Assembly: GCF_000003605.2 (NCBI RefSeq)
Contig: NW_003110126.1
Span: 1 to 42,536 of the forward strand
Direction: 5' to 3'
Source: Saccoglossus kowalevskii
Taxonomy: Eukaryota; Hemichordata; Enteropneusta; Harrimaniidae
Length of the DNA stretch: 42,536 bases
This document shows positions 11,644 to 24,164 of the stretch, piece after piece. The position numbers and the translations under genes are program-made. The notes beneath the pieces are model-generated. The model was not told the DNA's origin. It saw only the letters and a list, made by a program, of their open reading frames with translations, and searched no databases. How positions within the stretch are numbered: position 1 is the stretch's first letter; each line of letters starts with the position of its first letter.

Positions 11644-14564
11644 TTAGTCTAGAAGACGTATTCCAGTTTCTGTAGTGCAGTAAAGTAGAAGACTTATTCC
11701 AGTTTATGTAGTGCAGTACAGTAGGAGACATATTCCAATTTCTGTAGTGCTGTACAGTAGAAGACATATTCCAATTTCTGTAGTGCAGTACAGTAAAAGA
11801 CATCTTCCAGTTTCTGTAGTGCAGTACAATAGAAGACATATTCCAGTTTCTGTAGTGCAGTACAATAGGAGACATATTCCAGTTTCTGTAGTGCTGTACA
11901 ATAGAAGACATATTCCAGTTTCTGTAGTGCGGTACAATAGAAAACATATACCAGTTTCTGTAGTGCAGTACATTAAAAGACATATTCCAGTTTCTGTAGT
12001 GCAGTACTATAGAAGACATATTCCAGTTTCTGTAGTGCAGTACAATAGGAGACATATTCCAGTTTCTGTAGTGCTGTACAATATAAGACATATTCCAGTT
12101 TCTGTAGTGCGGTACAATAGAAAATATATCCCAGTTTCTGTAGTGCAGTACATTAAAAGACATATTCCAGTTTCTGTAGTGCTGTCCAATAGAAGACATA
12201 TTCCAGTTTCTGTAGTGCTGTACAATAGAAGACATATACCAATTTCTGTAGTGCGGTAGAATAGAAGAGGTATTCCAGTTTCTGTAGTGCAGTACAGTAG
12301 GAGACATATTCCAATTTCTGTAGTGCTGTACAGTAGAAGACATATTCCAGTTTCTGTAGTGCAGTACATTAAAAGACATATTCCAGTTTCTGTAGTGCTG
12401 TACAATATAAGACATATTCCAGTTTCTGTAGTGCAGTACAATAGGAGACATATTCCAGTTTCTGTAGTGCTGTACAATAGAAGACATATTCCAGTTTCTG
12501 TAGTGCGGTACAATAGAAAATATATACCAGTTTCTGTAGTGCGGTACAATAGGAGACATATTCCAGTTTCTGTAGTGCTGTACAATAGGAGACATATTCC
12601 AGTTTCTGTAGTGCTGTACAATAGAAGACATATTCCAGTTTCTGTACTGCAGTACAATAGGAGACATATTCCAGTTTCTGTAGTGCTGTACAATAGAAGA
12701 CATCTTCCAGATTATGTAGTGCGGTAAAATAGAAGACATATACCAGTTTCTGTAGTGCAGTACATTAAAAACATATTCCAGTTTCTGTAGGGCTGTACAA
12801 TAGAAGACATATTCCAGTTTCTGTAGTGTGGTGCAATAGAAGACACATTCCAGTTTCTGTAGTGCAGTACAATAGAAAACATATACCAGTTTATGTAGTG
12901 CGGTACAATGGAAGACATATTCCAGATTCTGTAGTGCAGTACATTAAGAGACATATTCGTGTTTCTGTAGTGCAGTACAATAGAAGACATATTCCAGCTT
13001 CTGTAGTGCAGTACAATAGAAGACATATTCCAGTTTCTGTAGTGCTGTACAATAGAAGACATATTCCAGTTTCTGTAGTGTAGTGCAATAGAAGACATAT
13101 TCCAGTTTTCTGTAGTGCAGCACAATAGAAGACATATTCCCAGTTTCTGTAGTGCGGTACAATAGAAAACATATACCAGTTTCTGTAGTGCAGTACATTA
13201 AAAGACATATTCCAGTTTCTGTAGAGCAGTACTATAGAAGACATATTCCAGTTTCTGTAGTGCAGTACAATAGGAGACATATTCCAGTTTCTGTAGTGCT
13301 GTACAATATAAGACATATTCCAGTTTCTGTAGTGCGGTACAATAGAAAATATATCCCAGTTTCTGTAGTGCAGTACATTAAAAGACATATTCCAGTTTCT
13401 GTAGTGCTGTCCAATAGAAGACATATTCCAGTTTCTGTAGTGCTGTACAATAGAAGACATATACCAATTTCTGTAGTGCGGTAGAATAGAAGAGGTATTC
13501 CAGTTTCTGTAGTGCAGTACAGTAGGAGACATATTCCAATTTCTGTAGTGCTGTTCAGTAGAAGACATATTCCAGTTTCTGTAGTGCAGTACATTAAAAG
13601 ACATATTCCAGTTTCTGTAGTGCTGTACAATATAAGACATATTCCAGTTTCTGTAGTGCAGTACAATAGGAGACATATTCCAGTTTCTGTAGTGCTGTAC
13701 AATAGAAGACATATTCCAGTTTCTGTAGTGCGGTACAATAGAAAATATATACCAGTTTCTGTAGTGCGGTACAATAGGAGACATATTCCAGTTTCTGTAG
13801 TGCTGTACAATAGGAGACATATTCCAGTTTCTGTAGTGCTGTACAATAGAAGACATATTCCAGTTTCTGTACTGCAGTACAATAGGAGACATATTCCAGT
13901 TTCTGTAGTGCTGTACAATAGAAGACATCTTCCAGATTATGTAGTGCGGTAAAATAGAAGACATATACCAGTTTCTGTAGTGCAGTACATTAAAAACATA
14001 TTCCAGTTTCTGTAGGGCTGTACAATAGAAGACATATTCCAGTTTCTGTAGTGTGGTGCAATAGAAGACACATCCCAGTTTCTGTAGTGCAGTACAATAG
14101 AAGACATATTCCAGTTTCTGTAGTGCAGTACAATAGAAAACATATACCAGTTTATGTAGTGCAGTACAATGGAAGACATATTCCAGATTCTGTAGTGCAG
14201 TACATTAGGAGACATATTCGTGTTTCTGTAGTGCAGTACAATAGAATACATATTCCAGCTTCTGTAGTGCAGTACAATAGAAGACATATTCCAGTTTCTG
14301 TAGTGTAGTGCAATAGAAGACATATTCCAGTTTCTGTAGTGCAGCACAATAGAAGACATATTCCAGTTTCTGTAGTGCGGTACAATAGAAGACATATTCC
14401 AATTTCTGTAGTGCAGTACAATAAAAGACATATTCCAATTTCTGTAATGCTGCACAATAGAAGACATATTCCAGTTTCTGTAGTGCAATACAATAGAAGA
14501 CATCTTCCAGTTACTGTAGTGCTGTACATAAAGGACATATTCCAGTTTCTAAAGTGCAGTACAC
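11644..14564. repeat. Higher-order block 12 (81 units, -1 bp) with an internal 1,225-bp tandem duplication
   Basis: 2,921 bp, the longest interval between markers. About 11,927-12,860 is repeated at about 13,152-14,085 (offset 1,225), sharing CTGTCCAATAG, CTGTACTGCAG, CTTCCAGATTATG, TAGGGCTGTAC and GTGTGGTGC. Five indels net to -1: linked pairs at 12,763 and 13,988 (-1 each), TTTTCTG near 13,106 (+1), TTCCCAG near 13,140 (+1), and GTACATAAAGG near 14,526 (-1). No marker separates the two copies, so a junction recombined away from the marker. The left half matches 34,888-35,880 (offset 23,244). Confidence 0.88.
12644..12655. other. Perfect 12-bp palindrome GTACTGCAGTAC
   Basis: A single G-to-C change in the unit core turns the usual GTAGTGCAGTAC, which pairs at five of six dyad positions, into a perfect palindrome. 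It recurs at 13,869-13,880 in the 1,225-bp tandem copy. Whether anything binds it is unknown. Confidence 0.8.
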
Positions 14565-16118
14565 TTAGTCTAGAAGACATATTCCAGTTTCTGTAGCGCA
14601 GTACAATAGAAGACGTATTCCAGTTTCTGTAGTGCAGTAAAGTAGAAGACATATTCCAGTTTCTGTAGTGCTGTACAATAGAAGACATATACCAATTTCT
14701 GTAGTGCGGTAGAATAGAAGAGGTATTCCAGTTTCTGTAGTGCAGTACAGTAGGAGACATATTCCAATTTCTGTAGTGCTGTACAGTAGAAGACATATTC
14801 CAATTTCTGTAGTGCAGTACAATAAAAGACATCTTCCAGTTTCTGTAGTGCAGTACAATAGAAGACATATTCCAGTTTCTGTAGTGCAGTACAATAGGAG
14901 ACATATTCCAGTTTCTGTAGTGCTGTACAATAGAAGACATATTCCAGTTTCTGTAGTGCGGTACAATAGAAAACATATACCAGTTTCTGTAGTGCAGTAC
15001 AATAGAAGACATATTCCAGTTTCTGTAGTGCAGTAAAATAGGAGACATATTCCAGTTTCTGTAGTGCTGTACAATAGAAGACATATTCCAGTTTATGTAG
15101 TGCGGTACAATAGAAAACATATACCAGTTTCTGTAGTGCAGTACATTAAAAGACATATTCCAGTTTCTGTAGTGCTGTACAATAGAAGACATATTCCAGT
15201 TTCTGTAGTGCGGTACAATAGAAGACATATACCAGTTTCTGTAGTGCAGTACATTAAAAGACATATTCCAGTTTCTGCAGTGCTGTACAATAGAAGACAT
15301 ATTCCAGTTTCTGTAGTGCAGTACAATAGGAGACATATTCCAATTTCTGTAGTGCTGTACAATAGAAGACATATTCCAGTTTCTTTAGTGCGGTACAATA
15401 GAAAACATATACCAGTTTCTGTTGTGCGGTACAATAGGAGACATATTCCAGTTTCTGTAGTGCTGTACAATAGGAGACATATTCCAGTTTCTGTAGTGCT
15501 GTACAATAGAAGACATATTCCAGTTTCTGTAGTGTAGTGCAATAGGAGACATATTCCAGTTTCTGTAGTGCAGTACAATAGAAGACATATTACAGTTTCT
15601 GTAGTGCGGTACAATAGAAAACATATACCAGTTTCTGTAGTGCAGTACATTAAAAGACATATACCAGTTTCTGTAGTGCTGTACAATAGAAGACATATTC
15701 AAGTTTCTGTAGTGCGATACAATAGAAGACATATACCAGTTTCTGTAGTGCAGTACATTAAAAGACATATTCCAGTTTCTGTAGTGCTGTACAATAGAAG
15801 ACATATTCCAGTTTCTGTAGTGCGGTACAATAGAAGACACATCCCAGTTTCTGTAGTGCAGTACAATAGAAGACATCTTCCAGATTATGTAGTGCAGTAC
15901 AATAGAAAACATATACCAGTTTATGTAGTGCGGTACAATGGAAGACATATTCCAGATTCTGTAGTGCAGTACATTAGGAGACATATTCCTGTTTCTGTAG
16001 TGCAGTACAATAGAAGACATATTCCAGCTTCTGTAGTGCAGTACAATAGTAGACATATTCCAGTTTCTGTAGTGCTGTACAATAAAGGACATATTCCAAT
16101 TTCTAAAGTGCAGTACAC
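14565..16118. repeat. Higher-order block 13 (43 units)
   Basis: 1,554 bp. Its first kilobase matches 41,250-42,245 (offset 26,685). Its first 1.2 kb matches 31,417-32,472 with a five-unit (180-bp) deletion in the latter, so the offset changes from 16,852 to 16,672. A private ATTACAG near 15,590 is shared with 32,262. The last 210 bp begin the 3,366-offset duplication. Confidence 0.87.
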
Positions 16119-17240
16119 TTAGTCTAGAAGACATATTCCAGTTTCTGTAGCGCAGTACAATATAAGACGTATTCCAGTTTCTGTAGTGCAGTAAAGTAGA
16201 AGACATATTCCAGTTTCTGTAGTGCTGTACAATAGAAGACATATACCAATTTCTGTAGTGCGGTAGAATAGAAGAGGTATTCCAGTTTCTGTAGTGCAGT
16301 ACAGTAGGAGACATATTCCAATTTCTGTAGTGCTGTACAATAGAAGACATATTCCAATTTCTGTAGTGCAGTACAATAAAAGACATCTTCCAGTGTCTGT
16401 TGGGCAGTACAGTAGAAGACATCTTCCAGATTATGTAGTGTAGTACAATAGAAGACATATTCCAGTTTATGTAGTGCAGTACAATAGGAGACATAATCCA
16501 GTTTCTGTAGTGCTGTACAATAGAAGACATATTCCAGTTTCTGTAGTGCGGTACAATAGAAAACATATACCAGTTTCTGTAGTGCAGTACATTAAAAAAC
16601 ATATTCCAGTTTCTGTAGTGCTGTACAATAGAAGACATATTCCAGTTTCTGTAGTGCGGTACAATAGAAGACATATAACAGTTTCTGCAGTGCGGTACAA
16701 TAGAAGACATATACCAGTTTCTGTAGTGCAGTACATTAAAAGACATATTCCAGTTTCTGTAGTGCTGTACAATAGAAGACATATTCCAGTTTCTGTAGTG
16801 CGGTACAATAGAAGACACATCCCAGTTTCTGTAGTGCAGTACAATAGAAGACATCTTCCAGATTATGTAGTGCAGTACAATAGAAAACATATACCAGTTT
16901 ATGTAGTGCGGTACAATGGAAGACATATTCCAGATTCTGTAGTGCAGTACATTAGGAGACATATTCCTGTTTCTGTAGTGCAGTACAATAGAAGACATAT
17001 TCCAGCTTCTGTAGTGCATTACAATAGAAGACATATTCCAGTGTCTGTAGTGCAGCACAATAGAAGACATATTCCAGTTTCTGTAATGCAGTACAATAAA
17101 ACACATATTCCAATTTCTGTAATGCGGCACAATAGAAGACATCTTCCAGTTTCTGTAGTGCAATACAATAGAAGACATCTTCCAGTTACTGTAGTGCTGT
17201 ACAATAAAGGACATATTCCAGTTTCTAAAGTTCAGTACAC
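16119..17240. repeat. Higher-order block 14 (31 units), left copy of the 3,366-offset duplication
   Basis: 1,122 bp. Its counterpart at 19,485-20,606 has the same length and shares rare variants: ACATAATCCAG, ACATATAACAG with TCTGCAGTGCGG, CAGTGCATTACAATAG type changes and AAAACACATATTCC. I saw no difference in the lines compared. Three CTTCCAGATTATG-type units are present. Confidence 0.9.
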
Positions 17241-17966
17241 TTAGTCTAGAAGACTTATTCCAGTTTCTGTAGCGCAGTACAATATAAGACGTATTCCAGT
17301 TTCTGTAGTGCAGTAAAGTAGAAGACATATTCCAGTTTCTGTAGTGCTGTACAATAGAAGACATATACCAATTACTGTAGTGCGGTAGAATAGAAGAGGT
17401 ATTTCAGTTTCTGTAGTGCAGTACAGTAGGAGACATATTCCAATTTCTGTAGTGCTGTACAATAGAAGACATATTCCAGTTTCTGTAGTGCGGTACAATA
17501 GAAAACATATACCAGTTTCTGTAGTGCAGTACATTAAAAGACGTATTCCAGTTTCTGTAGTGCTGTACAATAGAAGACATATTCCAGTTTCTGTAGTGCG
17601 GTATAATAGAAGACATATTCCAGTTTCTGTAGTGCGATACATTAGAAGACACATTCCAGTTTCTGTAGTGCAGTACAATAGAAGACATATACCAGTTTCT
17701 GTTGTGCAGTACATTAGAAAACATATTCCAGTTGCTGTAGTGCTGTACAATAGAAGACATATTCCAGTTTCTGTAGTGCAGTACAATAGAAGACATATTC
17801 CTGTTTCTCTAGTGCAGTACAATAGAAGACATATTCCTGCTTCTGTAGTGCAGTACAATAGAAGACATATTCCAGCTTCTGTAGTGCAGTACAATAGTAG
17901 ACATATTCCAGTTTCTGTAGTGCTGTACAATAAAGGACATATTCCAGTTTCTAAAGTGCAGTACAC
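17241..17966. repeat. Higher-order block 15 (20 units)
   Basis: 726 bp. It starts with the AGAAGACTTATTCC marker unit also seen at 20,607. It contains ATTACTGTAG, TTTCTGTTGTGCAG with CATTAGAAAAC, and TTCCTGTTTCTCTAGTG. Its right half matches the corresponding part of 24,862-25,767 (offset 7,801 at the end). Confidence 0.85.
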
Positions 17967-19484
17967 TTAGTCTAGAAGACATATTCCAGTTTCTGTAGCG
18001 CAGTACAATATAAGACGTATTCCAGTTTCTGTAGTGCAGTAAAGTCGAAGACATATTCCAGTTTCTGTAGTGCTGTACAATAGAAGACATATACCAATTA
18101 CTGTAGTGCGGTAGAATAGAAGAGGTATTCCAGTTTCTGTAGTGCAGTACAGTAGGAGACATATTCCAATTTCTGTAGTGCTGTACAATAGAAGACATAT
18201 TCCAATTTCTGTAGTGCAGTACAATAAAAGACATCTTCCAGTGTCTGTTGGGCAGTACAGTAGAAGACATCTTCCAGATTATGTAGTGTAGTACAATAGA
18301 AGACATATTCCAGTTTATGTAGTGCAGTACAATAGGAGACATATTCCAGTTTCTGTAGTGCTGTACAATAGAAGACATATTCCAGTTTCTGTAGTGCGGT
18401 ACAATAGAAAACATATACCAGTTTCTGTAGTGCAGTACATTAAAAGACATATTCCAGTTTCTGTAGTGCTGTACAATAGAAGACATATTCCAGTTTCTGT
18501 AGTGCGGTACAATAAAAGACACATCCCAGTTTCTGTAGTGCAGTACAATAGAAGACATATTCCCGTTTCTGTAGTGCAGTACAATAGAAAACATATACCA
18601 GTTTATGTAGTGCGGTACAATGGAAGACATATTCCAGAGTCTGTAGTGCAGTACAATAAAAGACATCTTCCAGTGTCTGTTGGGCAGCACAATAGAAGAC
18701 ATATTCCAGTTTCTGTAATGCAGTACAATAAAAGACATATTCTAATTTCTGTAATGCGGCACAATAGAAGACATATTCCAGTTTCTGTAGTGCTGTACAA
18801 TAGAAGAAATATTCCTGTTTCTGTAGTGCGGTACAATAGAAGACACATCACAGTTTCTGTAGTGCAGTACAATAGAAGACATATTCCAGTTTCTGTAGTG
18901 CAGTACAATAGGAGACATATTCCAGTTTCTGTAGTGCTGTACAATAGAAGACATATTCCAGTTTCTGTAGTGCGGTACAATAGAAAACATATACCAGTTT
19001 CTGTAGTGCAGTGCATTAAAAGACATATTCCAGTTTCCGTAGTGCTGTACAATAGAAGACGTATTCCAGTTTCTGTAGTGCGATACAATAGAAGACATAT
19101 ACCAGTTTCTGTAGTGCAGTACATTAAAAAACATATTCCAGTTTCTGTAGTGCTGTACAATAGAAGACATATTCCAGTTTCTGTAGTGCGGTACAATAGA
19201 AGACACATCCGAGTTTCTGTAGTGGAGTACAATAGAAGACATATTCCAGTTTGTGTAGTGCAGTACAATAGAATACATATACCAGTTTATGTAGTGCGGT
19301 ACAATGGAAGACATATTCCAGATTCTGTAGTGCAGTACATTAGGAGACATATTCCTGTTTCTGTAGTGCAGTACAATAGAAGACATATTCCAGCTTCTGT
19401 AGTGCAGTACAATAGTAGACATATTCCAGTTTCTGTAGTGCTGTACAATAAAGGACATATTCCAATTTCTAAAGTGCAGTACAC
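17967..19484. repeat. Higher-order block 16 (42 units)
   Basis: 1,518 bp. It carries AAGTCGAAG near 18,041 (elsewhere AAGTAGAAG), TATTCTAATTTC near 18,740, ACACATCACAG near 18,845 and GTAGTGGAG near 19,220, all seen only here. The left third resembles the block starts at 16,119 and 25,768. The last about 210 bp are shared with 15,905-16,118. Confidence 0.86.
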
Positions 19485-20606
19485 TTAGTCTAGAAGACAT
19501 ATTCCAGTTTCTGTAGCGCAGTACAATATAAGACGTATTCCAGTTTCTGTAGTGCAGTAAAGTAGAAGACATATTCCAGTTTCTGTAGTGCTGTACAATA
19601 GAAGACATATACCAATTTCTGTAGTGCGGTAGAATAGAAGAGGTATTCCAGTTTCTGTAGTGCAGTACAGTAGGAGACATATTCCAATTTCTGTAGTGCT
19701 GTACAATAGAAGACATATTCCAATTTCTGTAGTGCAGTACAATAAAAGACATCTTCCAGTGTCTGTTGGGCAGTACAGTAGAAGACATCTTCCAGATTAT
19801 GTAGTGTAGTACAATAGAAGACATATTCCAGTTTATGTAGTGCAGTACAATAGGAGACATAATCCAGTTTCTGTAGTGCTGTACAATAGAAGACATATTC
19901 CAGTTTCTGTAGTGCGGTACAATAGAAAACATATACCAGTTTCTGTAGTGCAGTACATTAAAAAACATATTCCAGTTTCTGTAGTGCTGTACAATAGAAG
20001 ACATATTCCAGTTTCTGTAGTGCGGTACAATAGAAGACATATAACAGTTTCTGCAGTGCGGTACAATAGAAGACATATACCAGTTTCTGTAGTGCAGTAC
20101 ATTAAAAGACATATTCCAGTTTCTGTAGTGCTGTACAATAGAAGACATATTCCAGTTTCTGTAGTGCGGTACAATAGAAGACACATCCCAGTTTCTGTAG
20201 TGCAGTACAATAGAAGACATCTTCCAGATTATGTAGTGCAGTACAATAGAAAACATATACCAGTTTATGTAGTGCGGTACAATGGAAGACATATTCCAGA
20301 TTCTGTAGTGCAGTACATTAGGAGACATATTCCTGTTTCTGTAGTGCAGTACAATAGAAGACATATTCCAGCTTCTGTAGTGCATTACAATAGAAGACAT
20401 ATTCCAGTGTCTGTAGTGCAGCACAATAGAAGACATATTCCAGTTTCTGTAATGCAGTACAATAAAACACATATTCCAATTTCTGTAATGCGGCACAATA
20501 GAAGACATCTTCCAGTTTCTGTAGTGCAATACAATAGAAGACATCTTCCAGTTACTGTAGTGCTGTACAATAAAGGACATATTCCAGTTTCTAAAGTTCA
20601 GTACAC
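19485..20606. repeat. Higher-order block 17 (31 units), right copy of the 3,366-offset duplication
   Basis: 1,122 bp, a near-identical copy of 16,119-17,240 including its private variants. Sequence identity continues past the next marker to about 20,733, where CCAATTACTG of the left copy is replaced by CCAGTTTCTG. Confidence 0.9.
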
Positions 20607-21584
20607 TTAGTCTAGAAGACTTATTCCAGTTTCTGTAGCGCAGTACAATATAAGACGTATTCCAGTTTCTGTAGTGCAGTAAAGTAGAAGACATATTCCA
20701 GTTTCTGTAGTGCTGTACAATAGAAGACATATTCCAGTTTCTGTAGTGCGGTACAATAGAAAACATATACCAGTTTCTGTAGTGCGGTATAATAGAAGAC
20801 ATATTCCAGTTTCTGTAGTGCAGTACAATAGAAGACACATTCCAGTTTCTGTAGTGCAGTACAATAGAAGACATATACCAGTTTCTGTAGTGCAGTACAT
20901 TAGAAGACATATTCCAGTTGCTGTAGTGCTGTACAATAGAAGACATATTCCAGTTTCTGTTGTGCAGTACAATAGAAGACATATTCCAGATTCTGTAGTG
21001 CTGTACAATAGAAGACATATTCCAGTTTCTGTAGTGCGGTACAATAGAAGACACATCCCAGTTTCTGTAGTGCAGTACAATAGGAGACATATTCCAGTTT
21101 CTGTAGTGCGGTACAATAGAAGACATATACCAGTTTCTGTAGTGCGGTACATTAGAAGACACATCCCAGTTTCTGTAGTGCAGTACAATAGAAGACATAT
21201 TCCAGTTTCTGTAGTGCAGTACAATAGAAAACATATACCAGTTTATGTAGTGCGGTACAATGGAAGACATATTCCAGATTCTGTAGTGCAGTACATTAGG
21301 AGACATATTCCTGTTTCTGTAGTGCAGTACAATAGAAGACATATTCCAGCTTCTGTAGTGCAGTACAATAGAAGACATATTCCAGTTTCTGTAGTGCAGC
21401 ACAATAGAAGACATATTCCAGTTTCTGTAATGCAGTACAATAAAAGACATATTCCAATTTCCGTAATGCGGCACAATAGAAGACATATTCCAGTTTCTGT
21501 AGTGCAATACAATAAAAGACATCTTCCAGTTTCTGTAGTGCTGTACAATAAAGGACATATTCCAGTTTCTAAAGTGCAGTACAC
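20607..21584. repeat. Higher-order block 18 (27 units)
   Basis: 978 bp. It begins as the extension of the 3,366-offset copy. After about 20,733 it carries CGGTATAATAG, TTGCTGTAG and TTTCTGTTGTGCAG units, then a tail starting near 21,221 that is shared with 23,801-24,164 (offset 2,580). TTTCCGTAATG near 21,457 is private. Confidence 0.86.
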
Positions 21585-21986
21585 TTAGTCTAGAAGACAT
21601 ATTCCAGTTTCTGTAGCGCAGTACAATAGAAGACGTATTCCAGTTTCTGTAGTGCAGTAAAGTAGAAGACATATTCCAGTTTCTGTAGTGCTGTACAATA
21701 GAAGACATATACCAATTTCTGTAGTGCGGTAGAATAGAAGAGGTATTTCAGTTTCTGTAGTGCAGTACAGTAGAAGACATCTTCCAGTTTCTGTAGTGCA
21801 GTACAATAAAAGACATCTTCCAGTTTCTGTAGTGCAGTACAATAAAAGACATCTTCCAGTGTCTGTTGGGCAGCACAATAGAAGACATATTCCAGTTTCT
21901 GTAATGCAGTACAATAAAAGACATATTCCAATTTCTGTAATGCGGCACAATAGAAGACATATTCCAGTTTCTAAAGTGCAGTAAAC
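21585..21986. repeat. Higher-order block 19 (11 units)
   Basis: 402 bp, the counterpart of 24,165-24,566 (offset 2,580). It includes AGGTATTTCAG and three successive GACATCTTCCAG units, of which the last reads CTTCCAGTGTCTG, followed by TTGGGCAGCAC. It ends with AAACTTAGTC. One difference seen is CAGTACAATAAAAG near 21,802 against CAATACAATAAAAG. Confidence 0.88.
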
Positions 21987-22280
21987 TTAGTCTAGAAGAC
22001 ATATTCCAGTTTCTGTAGCGCAGTACAATAGAAGACGTATTCCAGTTTCTGTAGTGCAGTACAATAAAAGACATCTTCCAGTGTCTGTTGGGCAGCACAA
22101 TAGAAGACATATTCCAGTTTCTGTAATGCAGTAAAATAAAAGACATATTCCAATTTCTGTAATGCGGCACAATAGAAGACATATTCCAGTTTCTGTAGTG
22201 CAATACAATAGAAGACATCTTCCAGTTTCTGTAGTGCTGTACAATAAAGGACATATTCCAGTTTCTAAAGTGCAGTACAC
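21987..22280. repeat. Higher-order block 20 (8 units)
   Basis: 294 bp. It shares its first about 130 bp with 24,567-24,697 (offset 2,580) and then takes a different tail. It contains GCAGTAAAATAAAAG near 22,128. It ends just before a marker with TCTGGA. Confidence 0.86.
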
Positions 22281-23546
22281 TTAGTCTGGAAGACATATTC
22301 CAGTTTCAGTAGCGCAGTACAATAGAAGACGTATTCCAGTTTCTATAGTGCAGTAAAGTAGAAGACATATTCCAGTTTCTGTAGTGCTGTACAATAGAAG
22401 ACATATACCAATTTCTGTAGTGCGGTAGAATAGAAGAGGTATTCCAGTTTCTGTAGTGCAGTACAATAGGAGACATATTCCAGTTTCTGTAGTGCTGTAC
22501 AATAGAAGACATATTCCAGTTTCTGTAGTGCTGTACAATAGAAGACATAGTTCAGTTTCTGTAGTGCGGTACGATAGAAGACACATCCCAATTTCTGTAG
22601 GGCAGTACAATAGAAGACATATTCCAGTTTTTGTAGTGCAGTACAATAGGAGACATATTCCAGTTTATGTAGTGCTGTACAATAGAAGACATATTCCAGT
22701 TTCTGTAGTGCGGTACAATAGAAAACATATTCCAGTTTCTGTAGTGCTGTACAATAGAAGACATATTTCAGTTTCTGTAGTGCGGTACGATAGAAGACAC
22801 ATCCCAATTTCTGTAGGGCAGTACAATAGAAGACATATTCCAGTTTTTGTAGTGCAGTACAATAGGAGACATATTCCAGTTTCTGTAGTGCTGTACAATA
22901 GAAGACATATTCCAGTTTCTGTAGTGCGGTACAATAGAAAACATATTCCAGTTTCTGTAGTGCTGTACAATAGAAGACATATTCCAGTTTGTGTAGTGCG
23001 GTACAATAGAGGACATATACCAGTTTCTGTAGTGCAGTACATTAAAAGACATATTCCAGTTTCTGTAGTGCTGTACAATAGAAGACATATTCCAGTTTCT
23101 GTAGTGCGGTACATTAGAAGACACATCCCAGTTTCTGTAGTGCAGTACAATAGAAGACATATTCCAGTTTCTGTAGTGCAGTACAATAGAAAACATATAC
23201 CAGTTTATGTAGTGCGGTACAATGGAAGACATATTCCAGATTCTGTAGTGCAGTACATCAGGAGACATATTCCTGTTTCTGTAGTGCAGTACAATAGAAG
23301 ACATATTCCAGCTTCTGTAGTGCAGTACAATAGAAGACATATTCCAGTTTCTGTAGTACAGCACAATAGAAGACATATTCCAGTTTCTGTAATGCAGTAC
23401 AATAAAAGACATATTCCAATTTCTGTAAAGCGGCACAATAGAAGACATATTCCAGTTTCTGTAGTGCAGTAAAATAGAAGACATCTTCCAGTTTCTGTAG
23501 TGCTGTACAATAAAGGACATATTCCAGTTTCTAAAGTGCAGTACAC
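22281..23546. repeat. Higher-order block 21 (35 units), left copy of the 17,703-offset duplication
   Basis: 1,266 bp, the same length as 39,984-41,249. Both start with TCTGGAAGAC, have TTTCAGTAGCGCAG and TTTCTATAGTG, and carry two 216-bp cycles of CGGTACGATAG, TAGGGCAG and TTTTTGTAG (starts 22,567 and 22,783). Differences include ATAGTTCAG near 22,546, TTTATGTAG near 22,668 and CATCAGGAG near 23,259. Confidence 0.9.
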
Positions 23547-24164
23547 TTAGTCTAGAAAACATATTCCAGTTTCTGTAACGCAGTACAATAGAAGACGTAT
23601 TCCAGTTTCTGTAGTGCAGTAAAGTAGATGACATATTCCAGTTTCTGTAGTGCTGTACAATAGAAGACATATACCAATTTCTGTAGTGCGGTAGAATAGA
23701 AGAGGTATTCCAGTTTCTGTAGTGCAGTACAGTAGGAGACATATTCCAATTTCTGTAGTGCTGTACAGTAGAAGACATATTCCAATTTCTGTAGTGCAGT
23801 ACAATAGAAAACATATACCAGTTTATGTAGTGCGGTACAATGGAAGACATATTCCAGATTCTGTAGTGCAGTACATTAGGAGACATATTCCTGTTTCTGT
23901 AGTGCAGTACAATAGAAGACATATTCCAGCTTCTGTAGTGCAGTACAATAGAAGACATATTCCAGTTTCTGTAGTGCAGCACAATAGAAGACATATTCCA
24001 GTTTCTGTAATGCAGTACAATAAAAGACATATTCCAATTTCTGTAATGCGGCACAATAGAAGACATATTCCAGTTTCTGTAGTGCAATACAATAAAAGAC
24101 ATCTTCCAGTTTCTGTAGTGTTGTACAATAAAGGACATATTCCAGTTTCTAAAGTGCAGTACAC
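23547..24164. repeat. Higher-order block 22 (17 units)
   Basis: 618 bp. The first 250 bp continue the match to 41,250-41,500, with the shared rare AGTAGATGACAT near 23,624. It then switches at about 23,797 to the tail shared with 21,221-21,584. TAGAAAAC in its marker unit and TAACGCAG near 23,578 are private. Confidence 0.87.

Noticed and set aside
18742-21708. 988-codon minus-strand open frame as a gene
   Set aside because: It crosses three marker units and copies of duplicated blocks with other long frames overlapping on both strands, which is expected from a stop-poor 36-bp unit.
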